A DNA stretch of 64,000 nucleotides, taken from NCBI GenBank assembly GCA_023053685.1, contig JALIGW010000002.1, positions 45,443,278 to 45,507,277 of the forward strand. Reading direction: 5' to 3'. A model generated the notes under the pieces. That model was not told the DNA's origin, made no database searches, and saw nothing but the letters and a program-made list of their open reading frames with translations. Of this stretch, positions 55,302 through 64,000 are shown piece by piece. The first letter of the stretch is position 1, and each line of letters starts with the position of its first letter. A program made the translations under genes and the position numbers. The DNA is from Diadophis punctatus similis. Taxonomy: Eukaryota; Chordata; Lepidosauria; Squamata; Dipsadidae.

Positions 55302-58300
55302 TCACTTCTTCCTGTAACTTCATCCGTAGTCATCACTGGTGAGGTAAGTCATCAGTTTCAATCTGATTTTTAAGCAACAATAACAAAAAGAAGTCAGAAA
55401 AATGAAAAGCAAGCAAAGAAAAAGAGAGCATGTTAATATATTAGATGAAATAAGCACATTCACTATATATAAACTTCAGCATTCTGCTTTTTAAAAACAT
55501 TGAAACCATTTCTTCACATCTGTATTCATATATGTGCATACTCAATTGTCCTGACAACACACAAACACTCAAACTGAGTTCTAAGTATGTAGAGAAGAAG
55601 TATTAGATAGCAGGATGAGATATAACTATAGACGTCTGAAAAACATCAGCTAGCAATGAATATATTGCAGCATTAAATATTCCTTTTTGTATTACATCCT
55701 TCTGAAATGCTGCTAAATGTTAAATATTTGAAATATGAGGAGCATGGTTCCAACACTCCCTTCATTTAAACAGTGGTAAAAATGTCCTCCAGATGTTTCA
55801 GAACTACAGCTCCAGCAGAGCAATGATTAGGGATGCAAAAATTGCCGTTTGAAACAGCTGGAAGGCTAACCTAAAGCTGACATAACAATCACAATGAATC
55901 ACAAATGATTCATAGCAGACCAAGATGGAGAAGTTCCCTCCATTGGAAGATGATGCCAATCCATAGAATCCAACTCAAAGAATTTAGAGAAGATGATTAT
56001 TTGGAGATTATACCTTCAATTATCATTTTGCAACCTGAGGATTCCGTAATATTAGGAAGTTATTTTTTATGCATGGTTATTCCATGGTTAACTTGAGCCT
56101 CATGCCAGATTGATCATATGAATTGCATTACCCCAAAGTCTCAATACAGCAATCTGATTGCTATATTCCTACCACGAATAGTGTTTTAATTTGGGCATGA
56201 GGGAAATAACCACTATTTACTTTCTTCACCTCCCATGCCGAAATAAAAGTGCATTGTGTGCTTTCATTTTCTTCTTTTGTAAAGTCAACTATAATCCTTT
56301 TGAGGAATTTCATTCGTAAACATTACCTCCCTAATTCAACTTTCTTATTTTAGCATCACCCCCCCAAAAAATGTCATATAATGATGCCATCTTCCTAGAA
56401 TCAGTTGCTAGTACAAAAAAACTTTTTATTGAAGTTCATGTTGTAAATCTTGGGAAATTATTAATTGATTTAACTAGTCACTCAAAATATACATCATTGT
56501 GATGGAATGTGCAGCTGGAAAAGGAGTGGAGGGTGGGGAATCTTGGTAATAGCCCCACAGTTACCCAAGGAGGAAAGAGCATATCCCAGAGGGAAGTGCA
56601 AAATAAGAGACTGCACAATCTTGAGTTGGATGGAGGATGGAGGAAAAAGTTCAAGGTAGCCACATCCTAGTATCTCCCATGGTATATCTATTAGGTTAAA
56701 AGTTTATACCGTAGCTTTAGTTTGGTGAGATTCTGTCTACTAGGTGTAATCAAAGAAAGAAATGGACTCAATTGGATTTCACCATGTCATTTTTGGATTT
56801 GGGGCTGACAGAGAAAAATAGATGGAGATAAGTTGGAGGTCTTTATTACAGAAATTCAATTATTTCTTCAAAGATATAAAATCAGCTCACTGTAATTAGT
56901 GGAATCTACTAACCAATAAAACTAATATGGAAGATTGCATCTGATGAAACCCAGTAGCCTATTATATGACGGCTGGGAAATTCTGGGAATGGAAGTCTAC
57001 AGATCTTAAAGTTTTGGTGGTTGAGATAGTTAGGTTAAACTTTATAATGCCATGACCTTCATTGTTGGTTTTGCTATAATACAAATTAACTCAGATAATT
57101 TTCTGAAAACCCTACTGGATTTAGTTTAATTATTTAGATTTAGATTTTTAGATTTCTGCCATTTACAGACATAAATATGTCTGTGGACAAATATACACAT
57201 TATTAGTAATAGCTTTCCAAATCTCCCACGGGGAATTTTCCATCAACATTCTTACTATTATCAAAGATAGATGGCAGGAATTTTCTTTATGTCCAGCTTG
57301 TGTCCTGACCCTGACCTTCCTTTCAAATATTGAACGGTTAATAAGCAAAACAATTGTGAAGATTTCTGTAATAAATAAGAAGGCACTCCACATAAGCTTT
57401 TCAAATCTGCAATTTTATTTGAAGAGTCAAATAAAATGAAGGAATTCTGTAGCACATTCAGATGATTTAGACAAATCATTTATCCACCATTACCAACCAC
57501 TCTAATGACTTCCTCTATCTGCCCCATTTTCACTTCAAAAATTGTTATGCCGATGGCTTATCTCTGTTCATAAAATTCCAAAAGGGGTTTCTTGATATGA
57601 AAGAGTTATAAAGAGTCATTTCCCACCTTTTTTTTTGATGCATACAATTTATGAAGCAATTTGCATGCTATCCCATTCTTGACAACCACAAAAAAGGGTT
57701 TTAAAATGTCATTATGATGAACTCCCTAACAGTAGGTGGTCTGACAACAGGCGTTAGGAAAGTGTGTGCTGTTTTGCAGTGCGCAAATGGCTGCCAAGAG
57801 ACGTGAATTATTATTCTCATAAGGCTTCAACATGGCAGTTAATGGGGACTAGTAGGGAAAGGTATAGTACTGAACTTCTGATTTCTTCTATTTTATTATG
57901 CATGAACTTCTTTTTTTTACATTACAGAAAGAAAGGGAGTGTACCTGTGTAGAGGCTGAACGCTTAGCTATTATCTAGATTTTATTTGCCAAGATTTTGT
58001 GGAAAATTTATAAACCACAAAATTCCATTAGACTGAAGACTTCTCACCAATAAAAGAGGTATTTAGGATATTCTGTTCAGTATAACCCATTTCTTCTTAG
58101 TGATTTTTATTTTGACATCAAAGTAGGCAGTATTGTTATGAAGTTTATTTGTCTCTCTCACAGAGACATATACTTATCTTTCAAGCCAGTATTAGGAAGA
58201 TTTCATCATCTTTGAAAGTGAAAAAAGAAGCAGTAGATGTGCAGATTTGTCAACTGCGTATATATTGTCCATCTGGAGACTGCTGAGAATATGGTAATGA

Positions 58301-58884
58301 GTTACCAAGAGGCAAGGACAAAATTATATGTGCCTTGAATGCATCTTGCAGAGGGACACTGAGGAGAATTAAAGATAAAATGTTATGTAAAAGTGTAAAG
58401 CTGTGACTAGAAGTTTAACACACCTATTTTATTCCTTCTTTGTTACAAAATAACCACACCATTTAAAAGCAGTGAATTGCAGTCAAATTTCAATGGGAAA
58501 TTTTAATAACTACAAGTACGGGGATCACATATCTCTGAACTTGGGTAAATGAAATCAATCAAATTATTTTAGATGAACTGAACCCCCAGTGTCACGGTGT
58601 GAATATTTCCAGTTGTATGTATATGCAGGGTGATGCATCCCTATCCTAATATTATGGTACATTCCAATACAAGCAGGACACGTGATGTGATCTTCTGCGC
58701 ATGTGTTGATTCCTGATTCTGCCTTTGACTCTGACCGGAACATTAGCAAGGATGTAACTATTCATGATTTATTGTTTTTGTACTGAAATAAATATTTTCT
58801 ATTAGACTTTTAATCTCGGCTTTATTTCTAAATGTCTGAATTCCAAGAAAAGATCCACATCGCCTCTATGAGATTTATTCTCAC
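55302..58884. other. long mostly unassigned region
   Basis: AT-rich sequence. A half foldback-like fragment lies at about 55785-55850 ('cctccagatgtttcagaac'), and half of a foldback MITE of the 38663 family at 56971-57022. No gene, exon or RNA was recognised. Confidence 0.45.
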
Positions 58885-58974
58885 CTTAACACCCAGCGAT
58901 TTCAGTGGATTTGTTTCAAGCATGACTGCATTGGATCCAAACCAGACATACTTCTGATGCTCATTTAATTCCTC
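58885..58974 (-). CDS. candidate internal host exon (90 bp), gene unknown
   Basis: On the minus strand a pyrimidine-rich tract 'tttcttttttTCAG' precedes a 90-bp segment that is followed by GTGAGA, so acceptor and donor are both canonical. Only the frame beginning at the first base is open; the other two contain stops. Its 30 codons have protein-like composition (start EELNEHQKYVWFGSN, later PLKSLGVK), and the length is a multiple of three, so both introns are phase 0. It lies in otherwise unique sequence. I do not recognise the protein, and no neighbouring exon was found in the window, as expected for a gene with long introns. A chance combination of signals is possible. Confidence 0.5.
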
Positions 58975-58989
58975 CTGAAAAAAAGAAAC

Positions 58990-59600
58990 ATCTACTGTCA
59001 TGCATCAAACAGAAGTGAAATATAAGAAAAAGGAGTGATAGAGAAGGATAAATATTGGGAAGTTCAGGAATGCTAAAATAAGACAGAATTTGATTCATTT
59101 CCTTCCACCACCCCCACCCAAAATGCAGGAAAGAATTTTTGGACCAGCTGTAGATAACCACAGCTTAATGTTTATTCATGTGCTTATTTATAAACACCTT
59201 TCAAATTGAAAGGTTCCCACTTTAAAAGAACCAAAACATTCTGTGCCTTGGATTTACAAGTTAAAGAGACATAGCAAGAAAGAGAAGGGAGGAGAAGGAG
59301 GAGGAGGAAGCCTAGCCTGCCTAGTCATAATAACCAGAAAAAAACCTTTAAAAATAAGTTTATCTATATGCTACTCAAACTCTTGTCATCACTATTAAGT
59401 GGGTAACACAGTGTGTCATACAGCAACAATTTTTGAAGGAATCTCAAATGCGCTAATGTACAAACTACATCCAAAATCCAGGACCCATGATTCCTGAGGG
59501 AGGGAAAATTGAGAAAGTTGTGGCTGCTTCAGGCTGCTGCTGTGGTGGGACAATTGCTGCAGTCACATGATGCTCAGGGAAGGGAGGGAGGGAGGGAGGA
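58990..59600. other. unassigned sequence
   Basis: No recognised gene. A purine-rich tract lies at 59275-59310 and a (GGGA)n run at 59578-59600. Confidence 0.45.
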
Positions 59601-59606
59601 CGGAAG

Positions 59607-60243
59607 TGTAGGAAGTTAGCACCTACCCCCCTCCTAGAGGAATAAAATATTTTAGGAAATATTAAAAAGGCAGAATATTATATAGAATATCCCTGGCTGA
59701 GAAATGGAGAAACATGTTTTAGGCAGAAAAAGACTCACTCCTAGTAGCCCCCACCTTTGTCAATGTGCCATCAAGGAATGGGCCCTGCTCACTCATCCCC
59801 CCCCCCCCATCTTTGTTAATAGCCTGGACCAGTTTATACTACATAACAAAGATAGGATTAGCCCTCTGCCCATCTCACCACATGGCACCTGGGAAGATTG
59901 TATCAGCCAGCACTCAAACTAACCTGGGACTCAGGACAGCCTACAGAGTTGCCCCTGCATGGCCCCATGGGAGTCTGACAGCCAATCAGAGTGCATTGCT
60001 TGCACAGGAGCAGAGGGCCCCGGGGCGGGGCCCAAGAGAGGCCATAAAACCAAGGGACTCTCAGCATCTCCCCCCTTCTCTTCTTCTTCAACATTCTCGA
60101 GGCATGTGATCCCCCTGTTCCCCAGGACCTCAGAACACGTGGTCCTGTTATCCACCATTAAACCATCTTTCCAAGCAGTCACCATGCTTCCAGTGTCTTT
60201 TTCCCCACTTGGAACCGAACCCAGAAGGATATCCCTTATAAAA
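59607..60243 (+). mobile_element. retrovirus-like solo LTR
   Basis: It begins 'tgtaggaagttagc' and ends about 'cccttataaaa'. A CCAAT motif ('agccaatcagag', about 59979), a TATA-like 'ccataaaacc' (about 60043) and an ATTAAA polyadenylation signal (about 60157) lie in the order U3-R-U5. The flanks 'ggaag' (59602-59606 and 60244-60248) suit a TSD, though the right one merges with a (GGAA)n array. It has the same family as 47221 and 29208. Confidence 0.78.
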
Positions 60244-60355
60244 GGAAGGAAGGAAGGAAGGAAGGAAGGAAGGAAGGAAGGAAGGAAGGAAGGAAGGAAG
60301 GAAGGAAGGAAGGAAGGAAGGAAAGAAAAGAGGGAGGGAGGGAGGGAGGGAAGGA
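60241..60355. repeat. (GGAA)n(GGGA)n microsatellite
   Basis: About twenty GGAA units followed by GGGA units, starting at the very end of the solo LTR. Confidence 0.97.
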
Positions 60356-60359
60356 GGAA

Positions 60360-61930
60360 CAATTTCTGGTGCTTCCTGCCAATTTCTCATGAGGAAATCA
60401 ATGGGGAAGCTGGCAAGCAGTCAGAAGTTGCTCTTGCTTCCACTGCTTTTTTGCCCACCATGGTCATTCTGTTTCTGTTATTTAAGTAAGGAAACTTCTT
60501 TGAAATGATGACCCAGTGTTTCAAAACAGCATTCATCATTTTCAAATCCAACTTAACTGATTTTCTGACTACATTCTTTGCTATTCATCACTTACTGTCA
60601 TCCCTTCAAAGAAGGTGAGGGTAAGAAACAGGCACAGCAGGGATTTCAAAAAATCTACCTATTTTTATAGGCAGAATAACAGAATCTAGAAAACCTGTCA
60701 AGACTTTCTCTCAACGCCATCTTATACCAAGGAAATAAAGATGAGGCTATTTTGAGTTTCTTTCTCATGCTTTCCTCTTTCTCAGGACTACATAATCTTT
60801 CTGAAAATCCCTTCTTTGGAATCGACTTATTTCACCCTCATTTCCATGGCCAGGTCTACATTCTTTAAGACTTACACCACAAAAACTCTGTCCTAGGTTC
60901 TAGGCTAAATGCTTTGCCATTGATCTTGGCTCTAATGTTGATTTCTTTATAAGCCAACTGGCTTATAAATGTGTATATCAATAACACGACCTCTACAGGA
61001 AGCAATTTAGAAATTGCTTTTGAACTATTTTGTGATTAATGCTCCAAAATGCTTTCAATTAGCCTTTAGAAGTCCCCAGAGGTATAGATTACTCTGTGAT
61101 GCCACTTTAAAAAGATAAGTGGCCCTCAGTTAATTAAACAGACCCCTGTGTGCAACTCACATTGGTTGTTTGTGTGTGGGGGGGGTTGCTTCACTAAATC
61201 AAAATGGAATAGCTTCATGTGACTCCATTCAGAGTATAACTCACTTCCTTCGAAGGGCATGCAATGCTAGCAATATTTGGATCAGAATTATGCTTGGATC
61301 CCTGGGCATGTTTGCTAATAATATTGAAACATGGGGGGAAAAGCAATGGGTGGGAATCTTGGAAGGTTTGAGAATTGGTCCTCTTTACTTTGTTTTGAAT
61401 AGGATTGCATATATTGCTGGCAGTGCAGTTTGCTGAATGTCACTGTGCCTTTTGCTTAAAAAAAAAGACTTCAATGGATATGAACAGTGGTGATCTAAAG
61501 AAGGAAACAGTATTCAGGGTCATCTAGAAGAGTTTGATTATTTTATTTATTTATTAAACCAAGTTCAAGCCCAATTCCAAATATGGAAGTTTACTAGGTA
61601 ATTTTAGCTCAATCACTGATATTTTCAAATGAAATTTAAAGAAGGAGCATTGATCTATAAATTGTTTGCATTTCACGTAATGTTTATTGGTACCTATGTA
61701 ATTCATCAACAGAAGCAAATGATACATGTATTTTTGTAAACATAAATAATCCAAAAAATATTAATTTTCTAGTCTTGTGTCACTAGACATTTGGACTGCC
61801 AATTTAAAGTGAATGTGAAATGGGATGGAGAAAATAAGGTGCTGAAGAAATTATCCAATGGCAATTGCAAATGAAGGCTGCTCTCTCTTTTCTTATAGAG
61901 TTAGAAATTTTGTGGCAATTTGAGTTGCCA
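60360..61930. other. unassigned sequence
   Basis: AT-rich, no recognised gene or element. Confidence 0.45.
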
Positions 61931-61940
61931 CCTGCTAGAA

Positions 61941-62450
61941 CAGTTATGGCAAACCTTTTTTGGCTCGGGTGCCAAAAGGGTGCGCGCGCATGAGATAGGC
62001 CGCACGCATGTGCCACACCCATGCAATGCCTTCCCCCCACACACATGTGTACAACCCCTGTGCTTCCCCCCATACATGTGCACAACCCCCCCTTGCTGCC
62101 CCCCCCTGCGCATGGCCTCACGGAAGCCTTCCGATTGGCCATTTTTGCCATCCCCAGGCTTCAGGAGGTTTTCCTGAACCCTGGGGACAGCAAAAAACGG
62201 CCCAACAGCCCAGCTAGAATTTCTTTTCTGAACTTTTGTTTGTCCCGTTGGGCCGTTTTTCGCCATTCCCAGGGTTCAGGGGGCTTTCCTGAAGCCTGGG
62301 GAGAGCGAAAACAGCCGAAAAGAAGGCTGAAAGTCAGCTGGCCAGCGCGCACATGCACACTGGAGCTGACATAGGGCAATGCCTCACATGCCCTCAGATA
62401 TGGCTCCACGTGCCACCCGTGGCATGCATGCCATAGGTTCGCCATCACTG
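61941..62450. mobile_element. hAT non-autonomous element (CAGTGATGGCGAACCT family)
   Basis: The ends 'cagttatggcaaacc' and 'ggttcgccatcactg' are inverted repeats; the TSD is 'tgctagaa' / 'tactagaa' (61933-61940, 62451-62458), one mismatch. The interior has repeated 'ccccag(g/c)cttcagg' motifs and C-rich runs. Second copy: 5490-5915. Confidence 0.9.
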
Positions 62451-62458
62451 TACTAGAA

Positions 62459-63091
62459 TCTTCTTGAAGGAGCATTCGCCCTTAAATACATAAAGGCCTT
62501 GGTTGGTTGTCTTTCTGGTTCATGAATTGGTCAGTTGATATTTTTGGGATTAGCCTACCAGTAGTCCTAAAAATCAGACCAGTTCTTGAAATCAGCACAT
62601 GTTTAAGAACTAACTCAGTACTGCCTTCAGTAGGAAACATTTATTATTGTTTTTGCTTTTTCTTGCTATGTAGCTGATCTTTTTGGTAGGTTTTCCTCTA
62701 CCACCAGCCTTGCTCGTTTTGGCATTATTATTACTTCTATAGACAATGATTAATCAAGGCATAATCAATATCATATTACGATCTTCTACTTCAAACTACC
62801 TTATAGGATTCTTGTGCTGAGAAATTGCTCTTTGAGCAAAGACAACATAGAAATCTAATGAATAAACATTAGTGTTGTTTTTTATGATGCCTGTTGATTG
62901 CATTATTCCCACAAATATTTCCATGCAAGGTCCCTTAGCCCATCTGAATTTTGTTTTTGTTTTGTTTTGTTGTCTAAAATAGACAAATTAGAATCTGTAC
63001 TGGAAGATTAGATTAGCACCGATGATATTATCTGTATTGCGGTAACGAAAAGTTTGCAAAAAAACAACCAAGCTTAGATATTACCAAAGAT
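62459..63091. other. unassigned sequence
   Basis: AT-rich, nothing recognised. Confidence 0.45.
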
Positions 63092-63280
63092 CAGGGGTGA
63101 AATGCTCCTGTTTCGGACCGGTTCTTGCGTACCAATAGTGGAGGCCGCCTGTGGTTCGGAGAACCGGTAGCAATGGCTGGCTGGCCATGCCCCCGAACCA
63201 GTCCCCTGGTCACTGCTCAATCGCCCTGCCCCGCCCAGTCTCTGCTTTGCAGATTGCCTGCCTGAAGCGCTGCGCCCCTG
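63092..63280. mobile_element. hAT element fragment (CAGGGGTGAAAT family)
   Basis: The left end 'caggggtgaaatgctcctg' and two ACCGGT-type motifs identify the family. The segment ends near 'gcgcccctg' (63280), but no TSD matches, so it may be internally deleted or truncated. Confidence 0.65.
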
Positions 63281-63703
63281 ATCTGGCAGCAATTTGTGAT
63301 TAGACAAACCCTTCTCAAGAGCCATTTTGGGAGAAATACCATAACATGCTTTAAAAGCTCCCAAAGGGCCCACCATAGATGTCCATTCTAACCACATTAA
63401 TGCCCAAAAAATAAACATATATCCTGATCTGACAAAATAAAAGTGCCCATATTTATTTACTTGATTATGACATTAAACATCAGGGCAGGGTTTACATGAT
63501 GAAGTCCTGACACACATTTTGTAACTTACCCTCTTTTTCCCTGGGTGCCCCTGGTACCCACCAGCCCAGTTTGGATATCTGCTAATAGTTTAAATAGAAG
63601 ATCTCGTTCTGTTAGCTTGGATTGTTATGCATAGGAGTAAATAGGAAAAGACATTATTTGAGCCCTGCAAGCAGACAGAGCTTTCCTGGAGTAGTATTTA
63701 GAG

Positions 63704-63915
63704 CAGTGGTTCTCAACCTGGGGCTCTCGATCCCTTTGGGGGTCGAACGAACCTTTCACAGACTTCGCCCGTACGCCGCATACGCAGAGGGTAAAAGAAC
63801 CCCAACAGCGGCAGCGGGGTGGGGGTTGCGTGGCAGGCGCGGTGGCGGGGTGGGGCGGGGTGGGGGTGCAGGGGTGGGGGGTGGGTCGCGGCATTAGGAA
63901 GGTTGAGAACCACTG
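63704..63915. mobile_element. hAT non-autonomous element (CAGTGGTTCTCAACCT family)
   Basis: The ends 'cagtggttctcaacct' and 'aggttgagaaccactg' are inverted repeats of the Charlie-like type. A perfect 8-bp TSD 'atttagag' is present (63696-63703, 63916-63923). The interior is very G-rich on the plus strand. Confidence 0.94.
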
Positions 63916-64000
63916 ATTTAGAGGTTTACCACTCTTGGAGATCTTTCTCTGGATATATACCAAATGCAGATTATTTTGCAATTCTTCCTTGGCATATAGA

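Noticed and set aside
57163..57393. 76-codon minus-strand frame with some protein-like stretches
   Set aside because: No canonical splice sites at its limits and no recognised family.
59765..60489. Plus-strand open frames of 114 and 176 codons
   Set aside because: They run through a solo LTR and a GGAA microsatellite.

Overview
The window is vertebrate nuclear DNA, best explained as an advanced (colubroid) snake. The evidence is the repeat content: CR1 LINE 3' ends that run into (AATAG/ATTCT)n arrays, a Bov-B (RTE) LINE 3' end, an R4/Dong-type LINE, many short hAT-like elements with clean 8-bp target-site duplications (TSDs), a TA-flanked Tigger-like element with a 'GTCCTCGACTTAC' end, tRNA-derived SINEs with an L2-like tail, and very long microsatellites. 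No prokaryotic gene, operon, rRNA or tRNA gene was seen. Species assignment is inference.

Layout. 1-9.5 kb: CR1 and Tigger-like tails, a 500-bp pyrimidine/CA microsatellite, a GC-rich zone holding a captured RING exon that looks like ZNF598 exon 1, a SINE, two hAT elements, and a 5'-truncated R4/Dong LINE lying between two (TAA)n arrays. 9.5-17 kb: mostly unassigned sequence with Tigger-like, hAT and mariner-like elements, a 147-bp inverted repeat, a (TAGA)n array, and a three-layer nest (hAT containing a SINE and a second hAT-like piece that carries an exon-like coiled-coil ORF). 18-20.6 kb: a complete 2.6-kb hAT transposon with a broken transposase. 22.6-24.2 kb: a CR1 split by an 815-bp solo LTR. 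24.7-35.8 kb: two Copia LTR retrotransposons on the minus strand, about 2.1 kb apart. The first (24754-29031) lost its reverse transcriptase by an in-frame deletion. The second (31142-35764) is almost intact, with LTRs identical by eye. Between them lies a retrovirus-like solo LTR broken by an internal duplication and a CR1. 36-64 kb: further hAT, mariner-like and Tigger-like elements, four foldback elements, a Bov-B tail, two more solo LTRs of the same retrovirus-like family, microsatellites and long stretches in which I recognise nothing.

Host coding content is minimal. The only candidate host exon in otherwise unique sequence is a 90-bp minus-strand open exon at 58885-58974 with canonical splice sites; I do not recognise its gene. 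The window is therefore probably intronic or intergenic and its history is one of repeated insertion. The strongest observations are the two Copia elements, which appear to prime from two different parts of the same initiator tRNA-Met (3' end in one, an internal half-tRNA site in the other), the insertion of an R4/Dong LINE into TAA repeats, and two captured host-exon fragments inside hAT-associated sequence.
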